Below are positions 33,470 through 46,138 of a stretch of 64,000 bases of DNA, piece by piece (position 1 is the first letter of the stretch; every line of letters starts with the position of its first letter). The position numbers and the translations under genes were made by a program. A model generated the notes under the pieces. It was not told where the DNA came from. It did no database searches and worked only from the letters and a program-made list of their open reading frames with translations. The stretch is from Saccharomyces paradoxus (Eukaryota; Ascomycota; Saccharomycetes; Saccharomycetales; Saccharomycetaceae). The stretch is taken from NCBI RefSeq assembly GCF_002079055.1, contig NC_047501.1, forward strand, positions 1,014,406 to 1,078,405. Direction: 5' to 3'.

Positions 33470-34479
33470 TACTGCTTAAATTGGATAAAAGGAAGGGACA
33501 ATATATAACTAAGAATATAGCTACAAAAGCTACTTCAGGAAGAATTAAAAGAAAGCGCCAACTTCATGCCTTTTTATATGCTCTTTTTTCAATGAATGAC
33601 AATGCAGAAAGGTTTCCCCAACTTCTACTTAGCAAATGAATAATCCAAGACAGTATATTCAGCATAACGTCAGGTACTTTTATTACTGGCATGACTTTTT
33701 TCACTCGGAGTTCTACAATCGGTGCTTTCCTAGTGAGGAAATGCCCGATTGCAAAGGGAAAAAAGGGGATAAGCTGTTTCGCTGTTGGCCCAAACAACAG
33801 TTTTAAACTATAGCCAAACTAATAAAAAATAGAAAAGTTGGGGTCGAAACTTTCTTTCAAGCCTACTCCCGAATGATGACAAAATAGGTAACTCCCGGCA
33901 CGTTTTATCTGCTGCTAAGTGCCGTGAAAAGGGAGAGTATACATTCAACGTAATGTTTTCTTTTCATAAGAAAGTAAGATTACACCAACGAAAAAGTGTA
34001 ATCAGGTCTTATTTTCCCCTTAAACGTTAACTATGATGTACATTTTATTCGCACCTACAGAGTGTAAAATGATCTGTAGAAAACAAATCACACCAGGAAC
34101 CTCCTTATTATATATTACCGAAATTATAAAAGGTGAAGTTCATGATTCCAGTTTCTTTTTCATCAAGGTGGTGCATTACAGTGTTAATATCACTTGCAAT
34201 GACATTGTCTTGGCATTATACCAAAAAACAAGTTAACAACCGTTCTCCGGACAAAGTGAGACGCTGCCGTAAGCAGCCGCAGTGAACTACGTACGTAAAA
34301 AAAGATTGGGGTGCAAAAAATTTTTGCCAAGAGAAAAACTAAACAAAATAAAAAAAAGAAACTTGCGCCCCTTCAGTATTAAAGATGAAAGATATTTGGA
34401 AGATAAAAAAAATTTTAAAAAAAAGATCTATGGCCTCAGCTCTCGAAGAATCCATTGATCATTGCTTAGATAAATAATA
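33392..34479. other. divergent intergenic region FDH1-YOR389W
   Basis: This 1.1-kb region probably holds both promoters. It contains an (AT)14 microsatellite at 33439-33466, about 50-75 bp upstream of FDH1, where length variation could affect the TATA region. No coding feature is supported. Confidence 0.5.
33439..33466. repeat. AT dinucleotide microsatellite in the FDH1 promoter
   Basis: Fourteen uninterrupted AT units lie 48-75 bp upstream of the FDH1 start codon, where the TATA box and transcription start should be. Such tracts mutate rapidly in length. Confidence 0.9.
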
Positions 34480-36345
34480 ATGCGATTCCATCGTCAAGGT
34501 GTCTCAGCCACCGTAGGCGTACTGCTGATTATTCTGTTCGGTTTCTGTTGGAAGTTATCTGGATCTTATGGCATAGTATCAACTGCCCTACCACACAACG
34601 ACTCTGCAACTAAAATTTCAAATGCACCTTCTATACGGTGGGATAATTACCATGAGTTTGTCAGAGACATTGATTTCGATAACAGCACGGCTATCTTCAA
34701 TTCCATTCGAGCTGCTTTAAGACAATCTCCATCAGATATACATCCTGTTGGTGTATCTTATTTCCCCGCCGTAATCCCCAAGGGAACTTTAATGTACCAT
34801 GCCGGATCAAAAGTGCCAACCACTTTCGAATGGCTAGCTATGGACCACGAGTTCAGCTACTCTTTTGGCTTGAGGTCGCCATCATATGGAAGAAAATCTC
34901 TGGAAAGAAGGCATGGGAGATTCGGCAATGGCACACATGGCGATCGTCCAAAGGGGCCACCACCACCAGACGAAAGAGGTCGTAGTTCTCAAAAGATGCT
35001 TACTTATAGAGCAGCACGGGACCTCAACAAATTTCTTTATCTTGATGGGGCTTCCGCTGCGAAAACTGATTCAGGAGAGATGGACACGCAGCTAATGTTG
35101 TCGAATGTTATCAAGAAGAAATTGGACCTTCCAGATGACGGTGAAAACGAACGAATGGTAGAACGACTCTACGCCGCCAGAATATGTAAGTGGGGAAAAC
35201 CGCTCGGGCTTGACGGAGTCATTAGGGTGGAGGTTGGCTTTGAAGTCATCTTGTGTGATTTTTCGGCTGACAACGTCGAGCTCGTCTCAATGCTAGACAT
35301 GGTTCATCCGAACCAATACCTGGGTCTGCCATCACCTACCGTCATATCAAAGGAAGAGGGTTGGCCTCTAGATGAGGACGGAAATCTAGTTGAAGATCAG
35401 CTAACGGATGACCAAAAGGCGATTCTCGAAAGAGAAGATGGTTGGGAGAAGGCTTTATCTAATTTCAACGCCGTTAAGAGTTTCAATTGGTTAAGAGCGG
35501 GTGCAGCTCATGACAACGGGGAGCATCGAATCCATATTGACTACAGGTACCTAGTGAGCGGAATAAACAGGACTTACATTGCTCCTGATCCTAACAACAG
35601 AAGATTACTTGATGAGGGAATGACATGGGAAAAACAACTGGAGATGGTTGATGAACTAGAGAAGGCTCTGGAAGTCGGGTTTGACGCCACACAAAGTATG
35701 GACTGGCAATTAGCATTCGATGAGCTTGTCATTAAATTTGCACCATTGATAAAATCTGTTAGTAACATACTGAACAGCGATGGTGATATTAATGAGTCAA
35801 TTGCCATCAATGCGACAGCACTCACGTTGAACTTTTGTCTTCGGTTTGAGGCTGCAAGTAACAACAGTGATCAATTCGGTAGTGGGAAAGATTTTGCTCT
35901 ATACCAATATGTCAGTCCATACCAGGACTTGAAAACGGATGCAGACTTTTTGATTTGGTCATCTGCTGTCAGCGTTGTCGGAGAAATTGTTGATGTCATT
36001 TATAAAGTGAATGATTTATTGATACCTGAAGTTTACTCTTTTATGAAAGATAATACAACTTCCAGAGACTTGCAAGAGCATGTTGAAACGGCTCGCTCCG
36101 CTGTCGATGGCTTAATTGAATCTTTAGGGTGGATTGAGCTAAATTACCGTTGTGAGACGCAATGCAATTGGGATGAAGTTTGCTACACTCCTTCTTGGGG
36201 CCCATCTCCAATGGGCATGACTGACCCAGATTCCCATAATGAGGGATTTGGAACGCACTTTGATGAATCTCGACAAAGATTGGTTATTAACAATAAACTA
36301 CAATGTATCAGTATAAATGATTTGATGGTTAATCATAACCATTAA
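34480..36345 (+). CDS. uncharacterised secretory-pathway protein, orthologue of YOR389W
   Basis: This 621-residue protein has a hydrophobic N-terminal signal anchor (GVLLIILFGFCWKLSG, about residues 13-28). Many N-glycosylation sequons and a paired-Cys segment near the C-terminus (CETQCNWDEVC) point to a lumenal or extracellular domain. It corresponds to YOR389W and its subtelomeric paralogue YPL277C, of unknown function; expression is reported to respond to copper. A notable Gly/Pro-rich loop with RPKGPPPPDERG lies near residue 160. The reading frame is intact. No enzyme motif is recognised. Confidence 0.85.
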   Translation: MRFHRQGVSATVGVLLIILFGFCWKLSGSYGIVSTALPHNDSATKISNAPSIRWDNYHEFVRDIDFDNSTAIFNSIRAALRQSPSDIHPVGVSYFPAVIPKGTLMYHAGSKVPTTFEWLAMDHEFSYSFGLRSPSYGRKSLERRHGRFGNGTHGDRPKGPPPPDERGRSSQKMLTYRAARDLNKFLYLDGASAAKTDSGEMDTQLMLSNVIKKKLDLPDDGENERMVERLYAARICKWGKPLGLDGVIRVEVGFEVILCDFSADNVELVSMLDMVHPNQYLGLPSPTVISKEEGWPLDEDGNLVEDQLTDDQKAILEREDGWEKALSNFNAVKSFNWLRAGAAHDNGEHRIHIDYRYLVSGINRTYIAPDPNNRRLLDEGMTWEKQLEMVDELEKALEVGFDATQSMDWQLAFDELVIKFAPLIKSVSNILNSDGDINESIAINATALTLNFCLRFEAASNNSDQFGSGKDFALYQYVSPYQDLKTDADFLIWSSAVSVVGEIVDVIYKVNDLLIPEVYSFMKDNTTSRDLQEHVETARSAVDGLIESLGWIELNYRCETQCNWDEVCYTPSWGPSPMGMTDPDSHNEGFGTHFDESRQRLVINNKLQCISINDLMVNHNH

Positions 36346-37292
36346 AACTTCCCGTGAGAAGACCAATATGGGACAGTATGAAGAGTATGAATTCCAGATG
36401 ATTCAGTAATAATTATGATGTTTGTTAGGATTCGAGTGATACAATTATATTTCAAAGGAGTAATTCAAAAAAGCACAGCTGAAGGCAGCCAAGTAGGAAA
36501 GAGCTAAAAAAGAGAAAAATAAAGCCTAAAAAAGATCAGAAAAAAAAGCTACAACGAAAGTTTTGGATATAATAGTATTTGTAGACATTTCTGCTTAAAT
36601 AACCACAGGGGAAATTACATCGACTATTTATCTTTGTAGTATATTAAGATGTATCGGAAACGCCAATTAGAGGCGCCTTTCATTGCTGTAAATGTATCAC
36701 AATTACGAACTGCCTGAGAGATTTAAAGCACGGTGACAGTCATGCTAACGAGATGTTAGACTTCCACGTTGTGTTTATATATAGATCAGTTATCTGTCCA
36801 ATACTTTTTTATTTTCTTCTTATTTTCCCAAAAAAAAATAAATTAACAGATAGCATGATATGAAATCAAGATAAAGACATGGTATAAAAGGCAAGGGAGG
36901 GCAGCATTGTAAAGTAAAACAACAGCGCTTGATTTATGTATAATGAATAGCATTATTTAGTAGCGACCCAATGAGTACACGCTAATATTGTATGGCAATG
37001 ATACAAGAGTAGAGAGACAGAGTGAGTTTTGATAAGTATGCCGGAAGGATGGTGACTATGTTGGAGTCAGTATCAGTGAGGAGTCGTGATGTAGGAAAGC
37101 TTTACAGACAAAGTGGTGTCACTTCTTTTTATATAACGATGAAAATCACTTTTGACGCAATATTGGAAGAGATAAAAAAAACAAGTGAAATAAATGCTAA
37201 AGGTTGGCAATTATTGCAGCCATTATTATTAGTGTTAAGTGGGGCAAGAATCTGCGGTTATCTAATTATTTAATCGAGGGTCTAATGCTCCG
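36346..37292. other. intergenic region YOR389W-FEX1
   Basis: This 947-bp stretch has one 83-codon open frame (37022-37273) lying directly before FEX1. It lacks family features, and its frame is preceded by a non-ATG codon, so I do not call it. The right part is the FEX1 promoter. Confidence 0.45.
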
Positions 37293-38420
37293 ATGATTTT
37301 CAATCCTGTCATATCAAATCACAGGTTGAGCCATTATATCCATGTTTTCTGTACATTCACGACGTTCTGCATATTAGGTACTGAAACACGTCAGGCTATA
37401 ACGGCGCTTTCCTCCTACACTCCGGCCTTCGTTACTGCTCCCACCGTTCTCTGGTCTAACTGTTCATCCTGCATACTAATGGGGATCATGCAATCTTTAA
37501 ATGCTTACACTTGGATGAAAGATCACCAAGTCTTGTTTTTAGGTGTAACTACTGGGTACTGTGGTGCCCTGTCTTCCTTTTCTAGTATGCTGCTAGAAGT
37601 GTTTGAGCACTCCACAAACTTAACTAACGCTAATATCGCTTATCACACAAAACTGCCAAACAGAGCTTACGGAATAATGGAATTTTTATCTGTCTTGCTC
37701 GTCCATCTTATGGTGTCTATGGGTAGTCTTATTTTTGGTAGACAGCTTGGTAAGGAAGTCATTGTTGCTTACGGTTCTAGTGCTTTTTCTAAGCCATATA
37801 GCCCTCCTTCAGACACTGTAACCGCAAATGCCGGTGATGTTGATACACAGGAAATGGAAAAAAATATTCTTGAGTTCAAATTCAAAACTCCAGCACCATT
37901 TTTTAGGAAATTCTTTGATATCGTGGATAAACTCGCGTGCGCACTAGCTTTTCCACTAATTATTCTGTTTGTGGTTTTGTGTGCCTACTACGAGAATTAT
38001 TCGAGGGGCAAGTGGACATTGCCATGTCTATTTGGAATTTTTGCTGGTTTTCTAAGATATTGGTTGGCAGAAATGTTTAACAAAACAAACAAAAAGTTTC
38101 CATTGGGTACGTTCTTGGCAAACATTTTCGCCACTTTATTGATTGGCATATTTACCATGGTGCAACGTGGTAAGAAACACTCCTTCACAGACGTTCCAAT
38201 TGTAGACTCATTGAATTCATGTCATATTGTTTCTGCCTTAATATCAGGATTTTGCGGCACTTTGAGTACCATTAGCACGTTTATCAATGAAGGGTATAAG
38301 CTATCATTTATTAACATGCTCATTTATTATACTATTTCGATCGCAACTTCATACTGCTTGTTGGTGATAACTCTCGGATCCTATGCTTGGACTAGAGGAT
38401 TGACTCGTCCGGTTTGTTAG
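37293..38420 (+). CDS. FEX1: plasma-membrane fluoride export protein
   Basis: This 375-residue membrane protein is built of two homologous four-helix Fluc/CrcB-type halves joined by an extra helix. Signature stretches are seen in both halves: GYCGALSSFSSMLLE near residue 89 and GFCGTLSTISTFINEG near 325, each with the FEX phenylalanine and the Ser/Thr track, plus conserved Asn in the GTFLAN segment near 270. It expels fluoride and confers resistance. S. cerevisiae has a near-identical copy, FEX2, at another subtelomere; position next to HSP33 supports FEX1. No break is seen. Confidence 0.95.
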   Translation: MIFNPVISNHRLSHYIHVFCTFTTFCILGTETRQAITALSSYTPAFVTAPTVLWSNCSSCILMGIMQSLNAYTWMKDHQVLFLGVTTGYCGALSSFSSMLLEVFEHSTNLTNANIAYHTKLPNRAYGIMEFLSVLLVHLMVSMGSLIFGRQLGKEVIVAYGSSAFSKPYSPPSDTVTANAGDVDTQEMEKNILEFKFKTPAPFFRKFFDIVDKLACALAFPLIILFVVLCAYYENYSRGKWTLPCLFGIFAGFLRYWLAEMFNKTNKKFPLGTFLANIFATLLIGIFTMVQRGKKHSFTDVPIVDSLNSCHIVSALISGFCGTLSTISTFINEGYKLSFINMLIYYTISIATSYCLLVITLGSYAWTRGLTRPVC

Positions 38421-39000
38421 GATCTTTTCTTTATACTTTTCCTCGCGTTATTGTCTCTTTTTTTTTTTTTGAGATCAGACCCTTGTTTAACACATCCTTA
38501 CTCACCACTGCGGTTTATTGTAATATTTTGTGAGATTTATGAATACAGTACGATACATTACCTATTACTACGAGATGATAGATTTCCTATTTTCCATATA
38601 CCAATTAATTACTTCAAAAAAAGAACAAAAAGAAAGATAGAGAAAAGTTGTGTATAAAAAAAAAAAAATACTCCAGCTTAAGCGTATCCACAGACAAGGA
38701 CTTGAGGGGGCATACTTCCAATTGCAATCCACGTGTTTCGTGAATAGCAAATGATCTCATGGTACCGCGTTTTTTTATATAGATACATTATTTGTGTCAC
38801 GTGTGACTACGAACAGTACCACACTAAGGACTAAGGTCTACTATTTAGTCGTTCTCTATATATTTCTCATTCTGACATAATCGGTGCTACTCGCGTGTCT
38901 TTTCTTTTACCCTTCGAGCCATCGAAGTGTTAGCCTTCTCTTCAAAGGACCTGAGAATGATTAGAGAAAAGCTCCCATTAACAATTTCCTTTGTCTCTTT
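38421..39000. other. convergent intergenic region FEX1-HSP33
   Basis: This 580-bp stretch contains a palindromic E-box, TCACGTGTGA, with CACGTG at 38798-38803. Such a site is unusual between two 3' ends. No coding feature is supported. Confidence 0.5.
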
Positions 39001-39714
39001 TTAGCTATATAATGCGTTTATAGCTCTGATGGTAGTCGAATAGGATGAATTTGCATTGACACCGGTAACTAACTTTCCATCGGTAATGGAATAGTCATCC
39101 CAGGGGTGAATTGGGGCCAAATACTTGGCTCCATTCTTCTTCGCAACACGTTCAACAGTTGTTAAGTTTCTGCTTCTCAAAATGTCGTCAACTCCTAGGG
39201 CAATTTCACCGTCGAGCGGAAAGCCAGTTATAGCTTTGCCTTCAATTAGTGGCCTTCCAATTTTGATATCTGTTAATCCATCGAAAAGGAGGGGTCCATG
39301 ACAGATGGCCGCGATCACACCGCCGTTGGCATATATTTTCGATGCAATATCCTGCAGATTTTTAGCTTTTGGATAGTCAAATAGAGCACCATGTCCAGCA
39401 GATACGAAAAGAATTTTATATTCGTTGGCGTCAACTTCATTTGAACTCTTGATCCTAGCTAATGCCTTATTAAAGGCAGATTTTTTCGTTTCAAAGTTCA
39501 TCTTATCCTCACCACCTATAAAGCTCTTTGGCAAGTAATGTTCATCCCAGCCGAAGTGGCCATTCTCAGAAACGAAGTCCACTTCGAAACCATGCTTTTC
39601 GAATGTCTCGAACGATCGCAAGATCTCAACTACAAAAACACCTGTTTTGGCACCATCTTTGTAGAAGGGACCGTGATATGAAGTAAGGGATATCAAAGCT
39701 CTTTTCGGAGTCAT
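39001..39714 (-). CDS. HSP33: DJ-1/PfpI-family Hsp31-like chaperone/glyoxalase
   Basis: This 237-residue cytosolic protein is of the Hsp31/32/33/Sno4 family. The nucleophilic elbow [12 protein letters not shown], with catalytic Cys and adjacent His, lies near residue 138. The N-terminal [10 protein letters not shown] and the [13 protein letters not shown] loop are also family features. Members have glutathione-independent glyoxalase and chaperone activity and act in stationary phase. The frame is open 30 codons further upstream, but the start at 39714 ([10 protein letters not shown]) gives the family length. HSP32, HSP33 and SNO4 are near-identical subtelomeric copies; the symbol rests on the position between FEX1 and the ERR locus. 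Confidence 0.92.
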   Translation of the reverse strand: MTPKRALISLTSYHGPFYKDGAKTGVFVVEILRSFETFEKHGFEVDFVSENGHFGWDEHYLPKSFIGGEDKMNFETKKSAFNKALARIKSSNEVDANEYKILFVSAGHGALFDYPKAKNLQDIASKIYANGGVIAAICHGPLLFDGLTDIKIGRPLIEGKAITGFPLDGEIALGVDDILRSRNLTTVERVAKKNGAKYLAPIHPWDDYSITDGKLVTGVNANSSYSTTIRAINALYS

Positions 39715-40897
39715 TGCAACACCAGTTATCTTTCCGAATAAAAGAAGAAAGAGTTCCAAAAATATGACTAACTTTCCGCGAATGGTTTGGAGGTAAGGAA
39801 ACAAAAGAAATCAAACTTATATACACCGTTTCTCCTATCCTTTGCCAAACTCTTTAAAACCGACCCCTTGACTATACCCATGCATTAGGCATCTGTTTCA
39901 AGTCCCCTAAATTGTAATAGTTCTTTATGGCATACGCAAATAGATGAAGGGAAATGTCACAGCATTTAATAAATCCGGGCAAAAATGCATTTCTTTTCTT
40001 GGCGCGGGGTCGCTCGCTGATTACGTAACACGCACACAAATGATATTTAGCTAATTTAGCTAAAGGTTACCACCTGTTTTTAAAAGGATGTAAATCAAAT
40101 AACTGGCTAAAAAAAATGTCTGGGTAGTCGCATCTCTGGCCACTCCCTCTTACACTAGCTTTGTCATTGCTAAACAACAAATGTCAGTATAAAGTGTTTG
40201 TAGTTTCTACGTCGCTGGAAATGAAAATAATCAGTATCAGCATATGTACCTCACTTCTATTAAGAATAATTAAAAGAAATAAAAAGAAATAACAAAAGAA
40301 AGAAAGAAAGAAGGAGAATTCTCTGACCGCCGTTCTTGTATTTATTCCAGAGTGGGGAGATAAAAAAGAAAAGAAAAAATGGTAGGAATCACCCAGGTAT
40401 ATTTGTAGCACATGTTAGAGATTCAGGACGCGAGCAGGCTATCCGCCGTGTTAAAGTCTCTTTCACAGACATAAAAATCGGCCCTGTAGAAAATGCCACA
40501 GATATCCCCAAATGGAGAAGACCGTTTAAAATAGACTATTATTTGGCTATGAGGCTGGAATAAGGGGTGGGGCCACAAACAAAGTGCAGGGGATGAGTGG
40601 TAGGTATAGTAATAACTTGGACTTGTTCAGAGATTATCATTCTTGGCACAAAGAGATAGTGTTCAAGGATCCTCCCAGTTTAGCTAACCTGGTTAGTATT
40701 TTAAGTATATAATAGAACAAGAGTAGGTGCCAGGTTACGTGTAATTTCCGATGTTCCTTATTCGTTCAAAACGCGATCTCCCGTACATCTAAGTAAGAGT
40801 ACGTTTCTACGCTATAATAGTTCTTTTAGTTGTTCTTTTTCTTGCAATAAGAATACTAAAAGGAGTCGGGAAAGAAATCGAATCTTAGCAATAAAAC
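39715..40897. other. intergenic region HSP33-ERR locus
   Basis: This 1.2-kb stretch has no convincing gene. A 75-codon frame at 40336-40563 lies in the flank of the enolase-related pseudogene and shows no recognisable domain. Confidence 0.45.
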
Positions 40898-42213
<1,316 letters not shown>

Positions 42214-43411
42214 CTCCTCTTTTGTTTTTTTATGATTAAATATAGTAGGTCCATGAGGCTTTATTTTTTTGACTTGGACTAAAGTATGTGAATGGAGCAT
42301 TTGACGCAAGTTAATTAGTTTACATTTTTATCTGATAGGAAATCAAGCCATTTAAAGATTCGATTGCCTACATTGCAAAATAATTGGGAGTATGTATGGG
42401 CAGGGGCGGACATGTAATGGTAGTCGTTCTAACCAAGAAAGGTTGCAACTCTACTGACCTTGCAGTTTTTCAGCTTCCTGACTAATCTCTCTGGTTTAAT
42501 TTTTTTTAGCGATATTACTTTCAAGTAACCTTTATGACGCATTTGGTATTAAATCTGCCTGATAATATAATTAAATTTTTTTAACCCCATTCTTGTGTCT
42601 TGAAATCATTTCGTCTGAAAAAAATAAGAAGCTATTCCATAAGAGAGAAGTTAAATAAATGAATGTGTACCTATCATAAAGGCTGTTTTTTCAACAACTA
42701 CCACGATCAAGAAAGTAGTAATGAGAGATAAGTATTCGTAACAATGCTTTTTTGGTGTAAGCGAGCTGAAGAATTCAATTGCTTCAACACTACCTGCTTT
42801 GCACCGGCTTACAATTACGTAATCGTATCAACAAATTCACTAAGCGTGTGTAAAACCACAGGTTCTAACAATATACGACTCCCAGAACATACCTACTATT
42901 CTGTACAATTACAGAAAATAGAGAGTACAGCATTATCTTTTCTCGATGATCGTTTAGAGCATACTGAAATGAACAAAGGCTTAGACAATAAGCTTCTGAA
43001 CGAGGGTCCAAATCTCAAATTCGAAAATTCTTTTTGCCCGGGAATGGAAATTTCACAGGCGCAAAAGGGTCTTTTCAAGGCACATCGGCTCCCCTATAAT
43101 TGGTGTTCTCGCATACGAATACACATAAGCGCCATAAAACAATAGCTTCACGTACGAAATCTATGAAAGATGTAGGTCTCGTTCAAAAAAAGGGACTATC
43201 TTCGTAGTAATAATGAAAATTATGTGGAAGATAGAATATGAGGGATATGTGATGAGGAACGGATATCAGTCAATGATTCCTTTAAGTTGTGATAACCCGT
43301 GAGGGAATGGATATAAATAGAGCTACTTCCGTCAACTATCTTTGAGGATATGCCTTCATTACTTCTTTTCTAGTTAAGCTTATATCAGCACTAACGAACA
43401 AAACAAATACA
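42214..43411. other. intergenic region ERR pseudogene-PAU
   Basis: This 1.2-kb stretch includes a 133-codon frame (42744-43145) with no recognisable domain, which I leave uncalled. The PAU promoter occupies the right end: TATAAATA at 43312-43319 and a TCGTTCA element at 43179-43185 that resembles the anaerobic Upc2-type core. Confidence 0.5.
43312..43319 (+). promoter_or_regulatory. TATA box of the PAU gene
   Basis: TATAAATA lies about 95 bp upstream of the PAU start codon, typical for a strongly regulated yeast promoter. Confidence 0.7.
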
Positions 43412-43786
43412 ATGGTCAAATTAACTTCAATTGCTGTTGGTGTTGCCGCCATCGCTGCTGGTGTCGCCGCTGCCCCAGCCACAACTACTCTATCTCCATC
43501 TGACGAAAGAGTCAACTTGGTTGAATTGGGTGTCTACGTCTCTGATATCAGAGCTCACTTGGCCCAATACTACATGTTCCAAGCCGCCCACCCAACCGAA
43601 ACCTACCCAGTTGAAGTTGCTGAAGCCGTTTTCAACTACGGTGACTTCACTACCATGTTGACCGGTATTGCTCCAGATCAAGTCACCAGAATGATCACTG
43701 GTGTCCCATGGTACTCTACTAGATTGAGACCAGCCATCTCTAGTGCTCTATCCAAGGACGGTATCTACACTGCTGTTCCAAAATAG
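43412..43786 (+). CDS. seripauperin (PAU family) mannoprotein
   Basis: This 124-residue protein is typical of the subtelomeric PAU family. It has an Ala-rich signal peptide (about residues 1-20, [17 protein letters not shown]), the [20 protein letters not shown] core and the conserved [19 protein letters not shown] and [11 protein letters not shown] segments. It is low in serine and has no GPI signal. PAU proteins are cell-wall or secreted proteins induced by anaerobiosis, cold and wine fermentation and repressed by haem and oxygen. The position corresponds to PAU21, but members are almost identical, so the symbol is left blank. The gene appears intact. Confidence 0.94.
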   Translation: MVKLTSIAVGVAAIAAGVAAAPATTTLSPSDERVNLVELGVYVSDIRAHLAQYYMFQAAHPTETYPVEVAEAVFNYGDFTTMLTGIAPDQVTRMITGVPWYSTRLRPAISSALSKDGIYTAVPK

Positions 43787-44431
43787 AGACATAGACCTTT
43801 GCGAATGAAATTCCATAGACATCGAAAACTAACAAAAGAGTAAAAGAATGTTTTATTCTTTTTTTTGATATAAATACAACTTATAGATAAGTGTATATAA
43901 ATAAAAGATCTGATAATATATTTAAGCTGAAAAAAATTCCAACGCCGAAGTAAAATGTAGAATAGATGAATAAATAGAGAATTTTTTCATTTTAAAAATA
44001 GAAAATAAATTGAATTTGACGGTCCCATTTCTATTGAAATTAAATGTTCATGTAAAAAAAAAATCATGCCAGGGATGTCTCCCACAATTCAAGAATCTAG
44101 GAAAAAAAATCTAATTATTTGATATAACATTATAAATCGTCAGCAGCAGCTTTCTTATAGGTCTTAATAGTCTCAATGCTTTCAATATTTGCGCATCTGG
44201 TTCCATCTGGTTCCATTGATATAGAGAAAGATCGAAAATCTCTGGTTGTATAACTCTACCACAGAATATAATAATATCATAGTAACATTAATCTTTTTTT
44301 TTTCCAGTATTTCATAGAATAATCCCTGATAGTCGTTACCACAATTGTATCAATCACCAAAAGCTGTCTCTGCGCATTGAGCACCATCTTTGCCCATACG
44401 TGTTAAAATATAATTCACCATGGAAAGCTTT
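43787..44431. other. intergenic region downstream of the PAU gene
   Basis: This 645-bp AT-rich stretch has no coding signal. It is PAU 3' flank and the 3' flank of the broken minus-strand gene that ends at 44432. Confidence 0.45.
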
Positions 44432-45490
44432 TTACTCTCCAATGTCAGAGTAATTCTCTATATACCATGCGTATGGATTATCAGTCACCGACCAGCAATA
44501 TTTCCATTCTGAATTACTCGCGAACCAGTCAAACATACCCTCATCGTATTCCTCCTCAAGGAGGGACCTGCTTGTTTTCTGCCTTTTCGGTAATATCAAC
44601 GTTTGCATTGTCCCAATTCCATGATATCCAATTGACGTCAAAAAAGTTCACGTGTCCTCTGTAATGGTTGTGCCTCAGAAAGAGTCTCCGGCAACAATCC
44701 AAGCGTTTCAACACCTATTATACTCCTGGCCAATTCGATTACGTTATTACGCATGTGTGTGGCTGCATGAAGACCAAACTGACTGCCAAAATATAACACA
44801 TGCTTCATTTCTGTAACTGTGTTATTTTGTTCTCTCTTTCCTAGGCCATCAGCCTTCAATACGTTCATAGTCAAAGGCTCCTAATAATACAAGACCAACC
44901 GTTTGCATGGTGGTGTTAATTGCAGTCAAATTACTGAGGCTTGAATAATGGAAATTTAATCCGGCAAAAGTATCAATATAACCAGTAGATCTTTTCGCCG
45001 CTGCTGCTACCGAAGCCGCTGCCCCAGTAATCGCAGTAGCAGAGGTAGCAACCCCACCTAAAGAACCTGCGATCAATACAGCCGTAGCTCCGACCCAGCA
45101 CGAAGTACTACCTAAATTTGCTGTACATTTATTGGAGGCATATGTGCCGGAGATCACTGCTGGCGTAATCAAAAATCTACTGGCACCACCTGCTAACGCC
45201 TAATAGTAGTTTTGCCTTTTCCTTAGATTACTAGTCACCACAGGTGAGGCAATTACCGTAGTATTAACTATAGCTTCAGCATCTCTGGAACGAAAATAAT
45301 AAAAGGAAACAGCGAATACAAAGATGAATAGTAGTATATTGCGTCTCCAAATTCTCCAGCAGATCCGAAAACGCTTAGCGCCTATTTTCTCTTGATCAGT
45401 CATGAACTTTAATTTCTGAAAAGGATCTATCTCCCGCTGGAATATTACCAGGTTATTTCTGTACAGTAAAAACTTCTGGAGCAAAGCCAT
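44432..45490 (-). pseudogene. broken gene for an unrecognised membrane-anchored or secreted protein
   Basis: A minus-strand coding region of about 350 codons is split by one in-frame TAG at 45200-45202 and at least three frame changes, near 44860, 44670 and 44560. The first segment has a short basic N-terminus, a signal-anchor helix (NILLFIFVFAVSFYYF) and then a dibasic site in LRKRQ. The second is Gly/Ala/Ser/Thr-rich and hydrophobic (around 45000-45110), ending at another Lys-Arg. The third and fourth are soluble, with Trp-rich acidic segments such as WISWNWDN and WKYCWSVTDNPYAWY. I do not recognise the family. The layout (signal anchor, Lys-Arg sites, hydrophobic middle) is reminiscent of Kex2-processed precursors including yeast killer preprotoxins, but that is speculation. 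Base composition and the pattern of interruptions indicate an old gene decaying after loss of selection. Confidence 0.6.
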
Positions 45491-45820
45491 CCTTTAAATA
45501 ATGAACGTTCACCGTATGATTTCAACAGGTATTTCACCCCATATCAAGCAGTAAGCAACGCGCAGGTTGAACGCGGGATATGTTAAAAATGCGGATGTCA
45601 GTAATAATTGTTACGGACATTTTTGAAAGATTAACTCAACCATATGGACCAAACACGATAATAGCTGCAATATCTTTAAATGCGTACTGTATAGCGACAT
45701 ACATCACGTAAGCAAACGAAGTACTCCAAGAAAATCTTATCAGTAACAAAATTTATTATGAGTAATTCATACCTTAATGCAGTCCTAGAGAATACATTCG
45801 TTACGCGTTTGGTCTTGAAA

Positions 45821-46138
45821 TGTTGGAACGAAATTCTAAAATCATCTATTTAGTATTATATTATAACATGCGATGCAAGAGGATGGCATAAAGATTGAGA
45901 AACAGTCATCCAATCTAATGGAAGCTGAAATGCAAGGATTGATAATGTAATAGGATAATGAATGACAACATATAAAAAGAAAGAAGATAAAATAATAACA
46001 CTATGTAGAACTATCGATTCCCTTTTGTGGATTCCTATATCCTCGAGGAGAACTTCTAGTATATTCTGTATACCTAATATTATAGCCTTTAGTAACAATG
46101 GAATCCCAACAATTATCTAATTATTCACATAATTCTCA
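45821..46138 (+). mobile_element. solo delta LTR (Ty1/Ty2 type)
   Basis: The segment starts with TGTTGGAAC and ends with TTCTCA. It carries the delta signatures AAGGATTGATAATGTAATAG, TATATCCTCGAGGAGAACTT and TACCTAATATTATAGCCT. The TATATCC form is closer to Ty2 than Ty1. No internal Ty sequence adjoins it, so it is a solo LTR left by recombination. The five bases on each side (TGAAA, AGAAT) do not match, so no target-site duplication is visible. An 80-codon minus-strand frame inside it is a shadow. Confidence 0.92.

Noticed and set aside
37022-37273. 83-codon frame before FEX1
   Set aside because: It opens at a GTG rather than an ATG and has no recognisable domain, although its composition is not unreasonable.
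42744-43145. 133-codon frame between the ERR pseudogene and the PAU gene
   Set aside because: No family recognised, and it lies in a decaying subtelomeric region. It might be a remnant but cannot be supported from sequence alone.
45856-46098. 80-codon minus-strand frame with hydrophobic stretches
   Set aside because: It lies entirely within the solo delta LTR and is antisense to it.
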